From Deinococcus ficus (lineage in GTDB: Bacteria > Deinococcota > Deinococci > Deinococcales > Deinococcaceae), in the NCBI RefSeq assembly GCF_003444775.1, contig NZ_CP021081.1:422001-486000 (forward strand): a DNA stretch of 64,000 bases. The letters run 5' to 3'. A model generated the notes under the pieces. The model was not told the DNA's origin. It saw only the letters and a program-made list of their open reading frames with translations, and made no database searches. A program made the position numbers and the translations under genes. Positions 1 to 11,496 of this stretch are shown here, in pieces (position 1 is the first letter of the stretch; each line of letters starts with the position of its first letter).

Positions 1-940
1 GGATCGTCTCCAGCTGCTTGCCCGCCCCGGGCCGCCGCATCAGCTTCAGGATGCGCGGGCTGGCGTGCTGCAGCGGCACGTCCAGGTACGGCAGGATCTT
101 GCCCTGCGCCATCAGCTCCACGATCCGGTCCACGTGCGGGTACGGGTACACGTAATGCATCCGCACCCACGCGCCCATCTCGCCCAGCTTCACCGCCAGG
201 TCCGTCAGATGCGCCCGCACCTGCTCGCCCTGAAACTCGCTCTCGCGGTACCGCATGTCCACGCCGTACGCGGAAGTGTCCTGCGCGATGATCATCAGTT
301 CCTTCGTGCCGCCCGCGACAAGGCGGAACGCCTCGTACAGCACCGCCCCGGCATCCCGCGACACCTGCAAGCCCCGCAGCTTCGGAATGATGCAGAACGC
401 ACACGTGTGATTGCAGCCCTCCGCCACCTTCACGTACGCGTAATGCCGCGGCGTGAGCTTCACGGTCGGCGCGAACACGTCCCCATGCTTCGTCACTTCA
501 CGCGCCGGCACGTCCGCCCGCATCCCCGGCGCCGCCACCGGCAGCAGGCCCGTGAACGCATCCTGCTCCATGGGCAGCAGCTCCCGCACGTGCCCCATCA
601 CGTCATCCACCGCCTCCGACCCCGTGATCGCCGCCACCTTCGGGTGCCGCTCCATGATCTTCTCCGGCCGCTCCCCCAGGCACCCCGTCACGATCACCTT
701 CCCGGTCGCGTCCAGCGCCTCCCCGATCGCACTCAGGGACTCCTCGATCGCCGGCGTGATGAACCCGCACGTGTTCACGATCACCGCGTCCGCCCCCTCG
801 TAACTCGCGGCGACCTCGTACCCCTCCACGCGCAGCTGCGTCAGAATCCGCTCGCTGTCCACCAGCGCCTTCGGGCACCCCAGACTGATGAACCCCACCT
901 TTTTCACGCCGCTCTGCACGGCGGCCACCTCATTCGTCAT
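1..940 (-). CDS. rimO: Ribosomal protein S12 methylthiotransferase RimO (3' end cut by window)
   Basis: Radical-SAM enzyme that adds a methylthio group to a conserved aspartate of ribosomal protein S12. The first 313 codons are present and the C-terminal TRAM region lies outside the window. The N-terminal MTTase domain shows the cysteine motif [10 protein letters not shown], which with two further cysteines holds the auxiliary 4Fe-4S cluster. The radical-SAM motif CNHTCAFC (CxxxCxxC) follows, with [17 protein letters not shown] further on, as in RimO. The ATG at 940 is preceded by GGGGAG with 5-base spacing. RimO rather than the related MiaB is favoured by the [12 protein letters not shown] motif. 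It is transcribed away from the gene-free region and hisD. Identification is from conserved motifs and is firm. Confidence 0.95.
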   Translation of the reverse strand, partial: MTNEVAAVQSGVKKVGFISLGCPKALVDSERILTQLRVEGYEVAASYEGADAVIVNTCGFITPAIEESLSAIGEALDATGKVIVTGCLGERPEKIMERHPKVAAITGSEAVDDVMGHVRELLPMEQDAFTGLLPVAAPGMRADVPAREVTKHGDVFAPTVKLTPRHYAYVKVAEGCNHTCAFCIIPKLRGLQVSRDAGAVLYEAFRLVAGGTKELMIIAQDTSAYGVDMRYRESEFQGEQVRAHLTDLAVKLGEMGAWVRMHYVYPYPHVDRIVELMAQGKILPYLDVPLQHASPRILKLMRRPGAGKQLETI

Positions 941-1061
941 ACCCACTCCCCGGCCCACAAGAGCGGGGCCTCACGCACACACGCCCACCAGCTGGCAGCG
1001 CGGTTCACAGCCGGGCAGTCTAGCAGGGCAGAGCGAGGGAAATGGAGTGCTCGTTTCCGGG

Positions 1062-1110
1062 CTCGGCGGCCCACCCCCCATCCCTCCGGGATGGGGGGTG
1101 GGCCGCCGAG
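1062..1110. repeat. Perfect 23-bp inverted repeat (hairpin copy A)
   Basis: Arms 1062-1084 and 1088-1110 are exactly complementary with a 3-base loop. The right arm begins GGGATGGGGGGTGGGCCGCC. No T-run follows on either strand, so it is not a standard intrinsic terminator. It lies 122 bases upstream of the rimO start. A related, altered copy lies at 1479-1521, so it may belong to a dispersed small-repeat family. Confidence 0.85.
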
Positions 1111-1478
1111 GATGTCGATGAGGTCGGGGCTCAGCTGGCCCAGCGTGGTGGTGTGCGGTGACCTGGGCTGTGGGTGCGAAGGGTCCGGGTTCGGTTTCTA
1201 TGCCTTGACGCTGCGCGTCAAATGGCCGGCATCGCATCTGCCGTCCGGGGCAGGGTGGGCTGTTTAAAGAGCTGGGGCTGAATGCCAGTCTGAAGAATTC
1301 GATCTTCCGTTCCCATCAAGACTCCCGGCCCATTTATCGGCATGGCAACCCGGCCGTCGTGCGCGCAGAGCGCGGGCCCTCCATCGAACCCGGAGCATGG
1401 CGGCGAGGCCGGACCCGTGCCCGCCCAGCCACAAGTCCATCACATTGCTGATCTCTCTTGCCCAGTGCAACGCAAGCT

Positions 1479-1521
1479 CCCCCCGTCCCAGAGGGATGGG
1501 GGGCTGGGGGGTGGGCCGCCA
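1479..1521. repeat. Related hairpin (copy B) just past hisD
   Basis: Arms 1479-1489 and 1493-1503 pair with one G-T wobble and a 3-base loop. The right side repeats copy A (GGGATGGGGGG then TGGGCCGCC) with 8 extra bases, CTGGGGGG, inserted between the two blocks. The matching outer left arm of copy A is missing. It sits about 40 bases past the hisD stop on the minus strand and might end that transcript, although no U-tract follows. Confidence 0.65.
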
Positions 1522-1539
1522 TAACGTCAGGACAGTCTG

Positions 1540-2859
<1,320 letters not shown>

Positions 2860-2918
2860 AGGCGCGCCGCGCCCGGCGCGTCACGGGTCGTCTCGACCGT
2901 GATTCCGGGTGGGCCTGC

Positions 2919-3551
<633 letters not shown>

Positions 3552-3646
3552 GGCGTAGGCCGCCCGCGTCCCCTCGGCGCCCGCGGGAGGCGCCCCGTCC
3601 GGAAGCGTCTCGTCCGCGCTGCCGGCGGGGTGGCCCGCCAGGGGAT

Positions 3647-4831
<1,185 letters not shown>

Positions 4832-4837
4832 CCTCCC

Positions 4838-4843
4838 AGTGTA
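4838..4843 (-). promoter_or_regulatory. -10 box of a leaderless promoter for deoB
   Basis: TACACT read on the minus strand, with 6 bases before the ATG. Transcription would begin at or next to the start codon. The gap is GGGAGG, which could also act as a ribosome site lying too close to the start. This position decides the deoB start. Confidence 0.55.
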
Positions 4844-4954
4844 GCCGGGCGGGGCAGCGCCTCCCAGGGACGCCGGACCGCGCGCCCGCAGCTCAGGGGC
4901 TTTGACGCGGTGCCGTCCGGGCGGGCGATGCCGCACCGGCTCACAGCGCGCCAA

Positions 4955-4971
4955 GGAACGCGTGCTACGCT
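4955..4971 (+). promoter_or_regulatory. Extended -10 promoter of lptB
   Basis: TGC-TACGCT with the hexamer at 4966-4971 and GTG seven bases later, so a leaderless mRNA is expected. I find no good -35. The block GGAACGCGTGCTACG (4955-4969) recurs exactly at 28836-28850 in front of the AAA ATPase gene. Confidence 0.55.
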
Positions 4972-4978
4972 GCTTTTC

Positions 4979-5785
4979 GTGACCGCGCCCACCACGGAAA
5001 ACCCGACCCACACGGCCCCCGCCACGGCTGGCCTGCCGGCCGCCGTGACCGGTGCGGGCCGCCCGCACCTGACCGCGGAGCACCTGGGCAAGACCTACGG
5101 GCGCCGCGCGGTCGTGCGGGACGCGAGCTTCACCGTGAAACCCGGGGAGATCGTGGCCCTGTTCGGCCCGAACGGCGCGGGCAAGACCACCACCTTCTAC
5201 ATGCTGGTGGGCTTCGTGCGCCCCGGAGTTGGCCGCATCATGCTGGGCGACCGGGACGTGACCCGGCTCCCCATGCACGAACGCGCCCGGCTGGGCCTGG
5301 GGTATCTGCCGCAGGAACCCAGTGCCTTTCGCAAGCTCACCGCGCGCGACAACCTGCTCGCCATCCTGGAGTACCAGAAGCTCTCCCGCGCCGAGCAGGA
5401 AGCCCGCGCGGACGCGCTGCTCGCCGAGTTCGGGCTGACGCACCTGGCCGGCAGCTTCGCGTACCAGCTGTCCGGCGGGGAGCGCCGCCGCCTGGAACTT
5501 GCCCGGGCCCTGACCACCGACCCCGACTACCTGCTGTTGGACGAACCGTTCACGGGCGTGGACCCCAAGAGCATCCGGGAGATCCAGCGCCTGATTCACG
5601 AACTCCGTGACCGGCGCGGCATCGGCGTGTTCATCACCGACCACAACGTCCGCGAGACCATCGCCCTGACCGACCGCGTGTACCTGATGTACGACGGTGA
5701 GGTGAAGTTCGAGGGCACCCCGCGCGAATTCGCGCAGGACGACGACGCCCGCCGCCACTACCTCGGCGACGACTTCGAGCTGTAA
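4979..5785 (+). CDS. lptB: LptB-like ABC transporter ATPase
   Basis: Cytoplasmic ATPase resembling LptB, which powers lipopolysaccharide extraction from the inner membrane in diderms. With the GTG start at 4979 it has 268 residues: a variable N-terminal tail of about 30 residues, Walker [12 protein letters not shown]-loop LPQEPSAFR, signature LSGGERRR, Walker [13 protein letters not shown] and the H-loop ITDHNVRET. The LGYLPQE and FTGVDP segments are typical of LptB rather than of general ABC ATPases. The GTG is chosen because a -10 box sits seven bases upstream; an in-frame ATG at 4910 would add residues with no support. The DUF3084 gene follows 22 bases later. A lptD-like gene lies 51 kb away. 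Deinococcus is regarded as lacking LPS, so the cargo is unknown. Confidence 0.85.
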   Translation: MTAPTTENPTHTAPATAGLPAAVTGAGRPHLTAEHLGKTYGRRAVVRDASFTVKPGEIVALFGPNGAGKTTTFYMLVGFVRPGVGRIMLGDRDVTRLPMHERARLGLGYLPQEPSAFRKLTARDNLLAILEYQKLSRAEQEARADALLAEFGLTHLAGSFAYQLSGGERRRLELARALTTDPDYLLLDEPFTGVDPKSIREIQRLIHELRDRRGIGVFITDHNVRETIALTDRVYLMYDGEVKFEGTPREFAQDDDARRHYLGDDFEL

Positions 5786-5807
5786 GGCCAAGGGAGCGAC
5801 TGACCCG

Positions 5808-7568
5808 GTGCTGTGGCTGTTCCTGCCGTTCGTGGTGATCCTGTCGGGCGTGGTCGCCTACGCCGCCGACACGGTCGCCAAGAAGGCCGGCCGCGCGCAC
5901 TTGCGCTGGTTCGGGCTGCGGCCCAAGCAGACCGCCCTGATCGTGGCGGTCCTGGCCGGCATGGGCATCAGCGCCGCCAGCCTCGCGGCCTTCCTGTGGC
6001 TGAACAGCAGCGCCGTGAACACCATCGCGCAGGCCGACCAGCTGCGCCCCCAGATCGAGGCCCTGAAGGCCGACCTGAAAGGCGTGCAGGCCCAGCTGAC
6101 CGCCACCAACCGCGAGCGTGACCAGGCCCAGCAGGAAGCCGCCCGCGCCCGCGCGCAGCAGCAGGAAGCGCAGCAGGATTACCGCGCGGCCGCCACGCAG
6201 CTCCGGGCCGCGCAGGCCGCCGAGGCCCGCCTGAAGGCCGAGTCCGGCACGCTGCAGCGCACCGTGACCACCCTGCAGGGCCGCGCGCAGGAAAGCCGCC
6301 GCAAGCTCGCCGCCAGCGAGGCCGCCCTGAAGGCCAGCCAGGCCCGCTCCCAGGCGCTGGACGCCCGCGTGCTGGACCTGCAGGGCCAGACCGCCCTGGC
6401 GCAGCAGGAGGTCAAGCTCGCCGAGACCGGCGCCGCCCGCGCCCGGCAGGCCGTGCAGGACGCCGAACTCGCCTCGCAGAAGGCCCGACGGGTCGCCCGC
6501 GACGCCGAGGCGAAGGCCGCGCAGGCCCAGCAGGCGGCGCAGGCCGCCCAGGACCGGGCCCGGACCGTGCAGGCCCAGGCGGCGCAGGCGCAGCAGAAAG
6601 TCACGGCCCTGAGCGCGCAGCTCAAACAGATCGAGGCGAGCCGCCAGCAGGCCGCGGCCGCCCTGAAGGCCGCGCAGCAGGCTCGCACGACCGCCGAGAC
6701 GCAGCGGCAGGTCGCCACCACCGCCCTGAAGCAGCTCACGCAGGAGAAAGCCGCCCTGAGCGCCGAACGGGACCGCCTGGCCGCAGAGCGCAGCAAACTG
6801 GCCGCCGAACGTGACCGGGTGCAGCGGGACCTGAGCGCCCTGCGCACCCAGCAGGCGCAACTGCGGGCCAGCAACACCACCCTCAGCAACGACCTGGCCT
6901 CCAAGACCACCGAACTGCTCGCCACGCAGGCCCGCGTGAGCCAGCTGCAGGACGAGTACAGCAGCGCCCGCACCGAACTGAGCGTGAGCCGCAACAGCGA
7001 CCTCGCCTACCCGAAGAACGAACTGGTGTACGCGGACGTGGTGCCCAGCGTGCGCAACCTGGACGCCTTCCTGAACGCCGCCTCGCGCGCCGCGCAGGCC
7101 CGCGGCGCCGCGGCGCGGGGCGCGGCGCGGGCGGTGGTGCTGCCGGCCTCGGCCCGCGCGAACCTGGAGACGAAACTCCGGGCGCTGAACTCCAGCACGT
7201 TCATGTTCTGCCGCGCCGCGCAGAACTCCGCGGTGGGCTTCCCGGTGGACCTCACCTGTGACGTCCGCCCGAACGTGACGCTGTACCGCGCGGGCGAGAC
7301 GATCCGCAAGGCGACCGTGAACCCCCGCACGGACTCCCGCGTGTTGCAGCAGCAGATCAGCGACCTGGTGAAGGACGCGGTGCTGGACCTGAACGTGCGC
7401 GGCGTGCTGGCCGAGAACGTGACGAACCCGGGCCTGGACGTCACGGAGTTCGTCTCGCTGATCACGAAGCTGGGCAGCCTGCCGGGTCCGTCGGCGGTGG
7501 TGGTGATCGCCGCGCGCGAGGACGTGCGGCCAGGCACCCGCGTGAACCTGTACGCCCGCGTGCAGTGA
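5808..7568 (+). CDS. DUF3084 coiled-coil membrane protein
   Basis: Membrane protein of 586 residues and unknown function. Two transmembrane segments (about residues 1-20 and 43-65) are followed by a very long Ala/Gln/Arg-rich coiled coil (about 75-395). A globular C-terminal domain (about 400-586) follows, matching the DUF3084 proteins of cyanobacteria and Deinococcus. It starts at GTG 5808 with AGGGAG upstream. Only 22 bases separate it from lptB, so the two are almost certainly co-transcribed. This suggests a role in envelope transport or scaffolding. The family name rests on architecture and context and I cannot confirm it by search. Confidence 0.8.
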   Translation: MLWLFLPFVVILSGVVAYAADTVAKKAGRAHLRWFGLRPKQTALIVAVLAGMGISAASLAAFLWLNSSAVNTIAQADQLRPQIEALKADLKGVQAQLTATNRERDQAQQEAARARAQQQEAQQDYRAAATQLRAAQAAEARLKAESGTLQRTVTTLQGRAQESRRKLAASEAALKASQARSQALDARVLDLQGQTALAQQEVKLAETGAARARQAVQDAELASQKARRVARDAEAKAAQAQQAAQAAQDRARTVQAQAAQAQQKVTALSAQLKQIEASRQQAAAALKAAQQARTTAETQRQVATTALKQLTQEKAALSAERDRLAAERSKLAAERDRVQRDLSALRTQQAQLRASNTTLSNDLASKTTELLATQARVSQLQDEYSSARTELSVSRNSDLAYPKNELVYADVVPSVRNLDAFLNAASRAAQARGAAARGAARAVVLPASARANLETKLRALNSSTFMFCRAAQNSAVGFPVDLTCDVRPNVTLYRAGETIRKATVNPRTDSRVLQQQISDLVKDAVLDLNVRGVLAENVTNPGLDVTEFVSLITKLGSLPGPSAVVVIAAREDVRPGTRVNLYARVQ

Positions 7569-7599
7569 CGCCGGCCCGACCCTGAGGGGCGCGTGAACG

Positions 7600-7617
7600 G
7601 ACGCCGGGCCCGGCGTC
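7600..7617. promoter_or_regulatory. 18-bp perfect palindrome upstream of the sugar-binding protein gene
   Basis: GACGCCGGGCCCGGCGTC is fully self-complementary. It ends 23 bases before the TACACT -10 box of the next gene and so covers its -35 area. It may be an operator for that gene or, less likely without a T-run, a terminator for the preceding gene. Confidence 0.45.
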
Positions 7618-7640
7618 AAACGGCCGTCACATCCGCCCGG

Positions 7641-7646
7641 TACACT
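7641..7646 (+). promoter_or_regulatory. -10 box of a leaderless promoter for the sugar-binding protein gene
   Basis: TACACT followed by 7 bases and the ATG at 7654. No ribosome site lies between them. Confidence 0.5.
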
Positions 7647-7653
7647 CCGCCGT

Positions 7654-8850
7654 ATGCGTTTCCTTGCCCTGACCCTTCCCGCCCTGCTGCTCGCCGGGGC
7701 CGCGCACGCGCAGGCGCCCGTGAAGATCGAGTTCTGGCACGCCATGAACGGCGTGAAGGACCAGGTGGCCGGGTACGCCCGGGACTTCAACCGCTCGCAG
7801 AGCAGGTACGAGATCGTGCCCAGCGTGCAGGGCAACTACCGCGAACTGCTGCCGAAACTGCAGGCGGCGATCAAGGCCGGGAACCCCCCGGCGCTGGCAC
7901 AGCTGGAATTCACGCAGGTGCCCGACGTGGCCGCGTCCGGCGGCCTGACCGACCTGAGCGGCTTCGTGGACGACCTGCCCGACGCCTTTCGGAATGACTT
8001 CGTGCCCGCCGCGTGGAAGGCCGGGGTGGTCGCCGGGAAGAACTACGGCCTGCCCTGGAACCTCAGCGTGCCGGCCCTGCTGTACAACGCCAACGTCCTG
8101 AAAAGCAGTCCGGAAGGCTGGACCTGGACGCAGATGGAAGCCGCCACCCGCAAGCTCGCCACCGGGGGCCGCAAGCCGCTGGTGGTGACGGCCGAAGCCT
8201 GGACCTTCGAGGCGAACGTGCTGTCCCGCGGCGGATCGCTGGTGGACGGGGGCAAGCCCGCCCTGAACAGCCCGGAGGCGGTGGAGGCCCTCACGCAGCT
8301 GACCCGCATGAGCGCGCAGGGCCTCGCGCAGCCGCGCGGCCTGAACGACGTGGCGGGCGGCGTGTTCGACTTCGCCCGCGGCAAGAACCTGTTCATCATG
8401 GCGAGCGTCGCCAACTGGATCGACGCCCGGCGCATCCCGCTGGTGAAGGTGGGGCTGGCGTCCTTCCCGTGCGAGAAGGCGGCCTCCTGCACCGTTCCGC
8501 TGGGCGGCGGGGCGCTGGTCGTCCCGAAGGGTGCCACGGCCACCGAACGGGCCGGCGCGCAGGCCTTCTGGCAGTACCTGATGGCGCCTGAACGTCTGGC
8601 CGACTGGGTGGAGGCCACCGCCTACGCCCCCCCGCGCCGCAGCGTGACGCAGCTGCTGGGCAAGTGGTACGGCCAGAACCCGCAGATCCGGGCGGTGCAC
8701 GCGCAGATGAATCGCGCCGTGCCGCGCCCCACCCTGCCGCAGTACGCCGACTGGATTCCCCTGATCGAGAAGGCCATCGAGCAGGCTACCACCGGCAAAC
8801 TCAGCGCCCAGGCCGCCCTGGACGCCGCGCAGAAGGCCGCGTTGAAGTGA
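7654..8850 (+). CDS. ABC transporter extracellular sugar-binding protein (UgpB/MalE type)
   Basis: Secreted binding protein of 398 residues in the family 1 solute-binding group (maltose, glycerol-3-phosphate and related ligands). A signal peptide (LTLPALLLAGAAHAQA) is followed by the family opening KIEFWHAMNGVKDQVAGYARDF, the PPALAQLEF segment and the YGLPWNLSVPALLYN hinge motif. UgpB-like features (WHAM, GNYRELL) favour glycerol-3-phosphate or a related ligand, but the ligand cannot be read from sequence. No permease or ATPase gene is adjacent, so it is an orphan binding protein. A palindrome at 7600-7617 may control it. Confidence 0.9.
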   Translation: MRFLALTLPALLLAGAAHAQAPVKIEFWHAMNGVKDQVAGYARDFNRSQSRYEIVPSVQGNYRELLPKLQAAIKAGNPPALAQLEFTQVPDVAASGGLTDLSGFVDDLPDAFRNDFVPAAWKAGVVAGKNYGLPWNLSVPALLYNANVLKSSPEGWTWTQMEAATRKLATGGRKPLVVTAEAWTFEANVLSRGGSLVDGGKPALNSPEAVEALTQLTRMSAQGLAQPRGLNDVAGGVFDFARGKNLFIMASVANWIDARRIPLVKVGLASFPCEKAASCTVPLGGGALVVPKGATATERAGAQAFWQYLMAPERLADWVEATAYAPPRRSVTQLLGKWYGQNPQIRAVHAQMNRAVPRPTLPQYADWIPLIEKAIEQATTGKLSAQAALDAAQKAALK

Positions 8851-8866
8851 GGCCGGGGCCGGGCGG

Positions 8867-8872
8867 TACACT
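8867..8872 (+). promoter_or_regulatory. -10 box of a leaderless promoter
   Basis: TACACT with 6 bases to the GTG start at 8879. It supports the GTG over later starts. Confidence 0.5.
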
Positions 8873-8878
8873 CCGGCC

Positions 8879-9364
8879 GTGAGCGCCCTGCCGTCCCTGT
8901 ACACCCTGCTGGCCCTGCTGTTCACCGCGGCGCTGCTGCTGCTGCTGTGGCGGCCCGGACTGGCCCGCCCGGTGACCGTGTGGGCCCTGGCGGCCGGCCT
9001 GCCGGTGCTGGCGGCGGTCGCGGCGGCCCTGACCGGGCAGGCGCGGGCCGACCGGGTCACCGCCGGGTACCTGCCGGTGCCGGTCACGGTGACCGTGAAC
9101 GCCCTGGGCCGCACACGGACCCTGCAACTGACCGCGCAGGACGCCGCGTGCCTGACCCGCGCACGCATGAACGGCACCGATCAGACCCTGGTGCTGCCCG
9201 CCCCGGAAGCGCCGCTGCGCCTGCCGAAAGGCGCGGAGATCACGGGCGCGCTGCCCGCAGAACGGATAGTGCAGGCGCTGACGGTGCAGGGCCGGCTGCT
9301 GTGCCGGAACCTGCGCGTGGCGACCGAACGGGAAAAGGAAGACGCCGCGGCCCTGACCGACTGA
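8879..9364 (+). CDS. Small membrane protein of unknown function
   Basis: 161 residues with two hydrophobic segments (about 8-25 and 30-52), then an extracytoplasmic domain of about 105 residues containing two cysteines (in DAACLTRAR and LLCRNLRV) that could form a disulfide. I recognise no family. The GTG start is set by the TACACT box six bases upstream. It is convergent with trkA (10-base gap) and 28 bases downstream of the sugar-binding protein gene, though its own promoter suggests independent expression. Confidence 0.65.
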   Translation: MSALPSLYTLLALLFTAALLLLLWRPGLARPVTVWALAAGLPVLAAVAAALTGQARADRVTAGYLPVPVTVTVNALGRTRTLQLTAQDAACLTRARMNGTDQTLVLPAPEAPLRLPKGAEITGALPAERIVQALTVQGRLLCRNLRVATEREKEDAAALTD

Positions 9365-9374
9365 CGGCCGGAGC

Positions 9375-10034
9375 TCAGTCGCCGAGGTAGCGGCGCAGCT
9401 CGTCCAGGCTGTGGCTGGTGCCCACCACCACGAGCTTGTCGTGGCTGCGGATGTCGTGCTCGGCGCGGGGGCTGACCTCGACCTTCCCGGCGCGGCTCAC
9501 GGCGATCACCTGCACCGCGAAGCGGCCGGTGAGATTCAGGTCGCGCAGGGTGCCCTTCAGGCGGTCGTTCGCCTCGATTTCCACGATGGCGTAGTCCCCG
9601 CCGAGGTCCAGGGTGTCCACGATGTTCGGCGTGGCGATCTGCCGGGCGAGGCGCACGCCCATGTCGTGCTCGGGCCGGATCACGAGGTCCGCGCCGATGC
9701 GTTCGAGCACGCGGCGGGCCATCTCGTCCACGGCCTTGCTGACCACGTAGGGGGCGCCCAGGCTCTTGGCGTTCATGGTCGCCATGATGTTCGCCTGGAT
9801 GTCCGTGCCGATGGCGACGACCACCACGTCGAACTCGCCGGCGCCGATGGCCCGCAGGGCGCGTTCGTCGGCGGCGTCCACGATGGCGGCGTGCGTGACG
9901 AGGTTCATCACGCGCTCCACGTTCTCCTCGTTCTGGTCGATGGCGACGACCTCGTGGCCCATCTCGTACAGGGTGGTGGCGACCGCGGTTCCGAAGCGGC
10001 CCAGGCCGATCACGAGGCATTGTTTGGTCTTCAT
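9375..10034 (-). CDS. trkA: Potassium channel regulatory subunit TrkA/KtrA
   Basis: Cytoplasmic ring-forming gating subunit of a Trk/Ktr potassium uptake system; the RCK-N domain binds nucleotide and gates TrkH/KtrB. The 219 residues give one RCK unit, the KtrA length, rather than the doubled TrkA of E. coli. Seen are the Rossmann motif GLGRFGTAVA, an acidic end of beta-2 (VVAIDQNEENV), GTDIQANI, and an RCK-C domain from about residue 140. The ATG at 10034 has GAGG eight bases upstream and a TACACT box about 17 bases upstream. It follows the two trkH genes by 49 bases with its own likely promoter. It may serve both. Confidence 0.93.
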   Translation of the reverse strand: MKTKQCLVIGLGRFGTAVATTLYEMGHEVVAIDQNEENVERVMNLVTHAAIVDAADERALRAIGAGEFDVVVVAIGTDIQANIMATMNAKSLGAPYVVSKAVDEMARRVLERIGADLVIRPEHDMGVRLARQIATPNIVDTLDLGGDYAIVEIEANDRLKGTLRDLNLTGRFAVQVIAVSRAGKVEVSPRAEHDIRSHDKLVVVGTSHSLDELRRYLGD

Positions 10035-10083
10035 AGGAATTCCTCTGTGGGAGTGTACGTGACGGCGGCGCGCCCGGCCCGGG

Positions 10084-11496
10084 TCAGCCGACCAGGATGT
10101 CCGGTTCGGCCGGGTACTTGATCACGCCGCGCTTGACCTGCCGCTGGTTGAGCGCCAGGGCGAACGTGACCGGCCCGATGCGGCCCAGGTACATCAGGAC
10201 CGTCAGGATGATCAGCCCGGCGTCGTTGAGTTTCGGGGTGGTGTTCATGCTCAGGCCCACCGTGGCGGCGGCGCTGACCGTCTCGAACAGCAGGTGCGTG
10301 AACCCCAGCTGCGGGTTGCTGACGACCAGCGCGAAGAACGCGCTGCCCACCAGCAGGGTGTAGATGGTCGTGACCGTGCCCGCCCGCACGACCGTGGAGG
10401 TGGGGATGCGGCGCTTGAAGGCGATCAGTTCCGTGCGGCCGCTGATCAGGTTCCAGGCGCTGCCCAGCAGGATCGCGAAGGTGCTGGTCTTGATGCCGCC
10501 GCCGGTGGAACCGCTGTTGGCGCCCACGAACATCAGCGCGGTCATCACGAACAGGCTGCCGTTGGTGAGCCGCTCCATATCCACCGTGGAAAAGCCCCCG
10601 CTGCGCGGCACCACACTCTGGAAGAACGCCGCCAGCACCCGCCCGGGCTCACTGAACGCCCCGAAGGTGCGGGCGTTGCCCCATTCCAGCGCCAGCAGCA
10701 GCACGAAGCCCAGCACCAGCAGCCCGGCGGTGGTGAGCAGCGTGAGCTTGCTGTAGGTCAGGAGCCGGTTGCGCCGCGGCCGCAGCAGGTGCGTCAGCAC
10801 GTTCAGCTGCACCAGGAACCCCAGGCCCCCCAGGATGATCTGCACCGCGATCACCCCGCACACCAGCGGGTCCTCGGCGTAGGGGCCCATGCCGCGGGGC
10901 AGCACCACGAAGCCCGCGTTGTTGTACGCGCTGACCGAGTGGTACGCGGCCTGGTACAGCCCCTCCCTCCAGCCGAAGTCCGGCACGAACCGCAGCGCCA
11001 GCAGCCCAGCACCGACCGCCTCGGCCACCAGGGTGTACAGGAAGATGATCCGCAGCAGCGACAGCACGCTGCCCACGTTCAGGGCGTTCAGCTGCTCGGC
11101 GAGGTGCTGGCGCTCGGTGAAGTTCACCCGCCGGCCCGCCAGCACCGCGAACAGCGTCCCGAACGCGATGATGCCCAGCCCCCCGATCTGGAACAGCAGC
11201 AGCAGGATCAGCTGCCCCTGCCGCGTGAACGCCTCGGCCGTGTCCGCCACGACCAGCCCCGTGATGCACAGCGCACTGGTGGCCGTGAACAGCAGGTCCA
11301 CGCTGCTGAGGTCCGCGCCCGGCGCCTGCACGCCCGGCAGGTGCAGCGCCGCGGTGCCCAGCAGGATGCCCAGCACGTACACCAGCGCGATCAGCTGCGG
11401 CGGCTCCACGCGGTCCAGCAGCTGCCGCCGCACCCGCGGCCGGGCTTCCGGGACCAGTTTCAGCAACCGGCGCGCCATGTTCGGGTCGCGGCTCAT
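10084..11496 (-). CDS. TrkH/KtrB family potassium transporter (second copy)
   Basis: Integral membrane K+ translocating subunit of 470 residues. The four pore-loop repeats are visible: TSALCITGLV, SAYNNAGFV, SGGFSTVDM and SAAATVGLSM, each with the selectivity-filter glycine. The GSTGGGIKTS motif and the MYLGRIGP segment near the end are KtrB/TrkH hallmarks. An Arg-rich cytoplasmic N-terminus of about 35 residues precedes the first helix. It overlaps the upstream paralogue by 4 bases (ATGA), so the two are translationally coupled. It probably pairs with the RCK protein encoded next. Divergence from the first copy suggests distinct affinity or ion preference (inference). Confidence 0.93.
   Translation of the reverse strand: MSRDPNMARRLLKLVPEARPRVRRQLLDRVEPPQLIALVYVLGILLGTAALHLPGVQAPGADLSSVDLLFTATSALCITGLVVADTAEAFTRQGQLILLLLFQIGGLGIIAFGTLFAVLAGRRVNFTERQHLAEQLNALNVGSVLSLLRIIFLYTLVAEAVGAGLLALRFVPDFGWREGLYQAAYHSVSAYNNAGFVVLPRGMGPYAEDPLVCGVIAVQIILGGLGFLVQLNVLTHLLRPRRNRLLTYSKLTLLTTAGLLVLGFVLLLALEWGNARTFGAFSEPGRVLAAFFQSVVPRSGGFSTVDMERLTNGSLFVMTALMFVGANSGSTGGGIKTSTFAILLGSAWNLISGRTELIAFKRRIPTSTVVRAGTVTTIYTLLVGSAFFALVVSNPQLGFTHLLFETVSAAATVGLSMNTTPKLNDAGLIILTVLMYLGRIGPVTFALALNQRQVKRGVIKYPAEPDILVG

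Larger units (their letters stand above)
941..1539. other. Gene-free stretch between rimO and hisD
   Basis: About 600 bases with no convincing coding frame. Short frames exist on both strands, but none has a recognisable motif or a supported start. The only clear structures are two related G/C-rich hairpins (1062-1110 and 1479-1503). Part of the minus strand just after a TAG near 1200 reads like a protein remnant (TTLGQLSPDLIDILGG) running into the first hairpin, but I cannot name a parent gene. Base composition is less coding-like than in the flanks. It may be a decayed gene or a repeat insertion site. Confidence 0.6.

Noticed and set aside
65..1267. Plus-strand frame over the start of the window
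   Set aside because: Opposes rimO, which shows the radical-SAM motifs; Arg/His-rich translation.
4832..5791. Extension of deoB upstream into the lptB region
   Set aside because: The frame is open but antisense to lptB, and deoB conservation starts exactly at 4831.
5634..7835. Open frame of over 700 codons on the minus strand
   Set aside because: Opposes the DUF3084 gene; Gly/Leu/Arg-rich low complexity with no motif.
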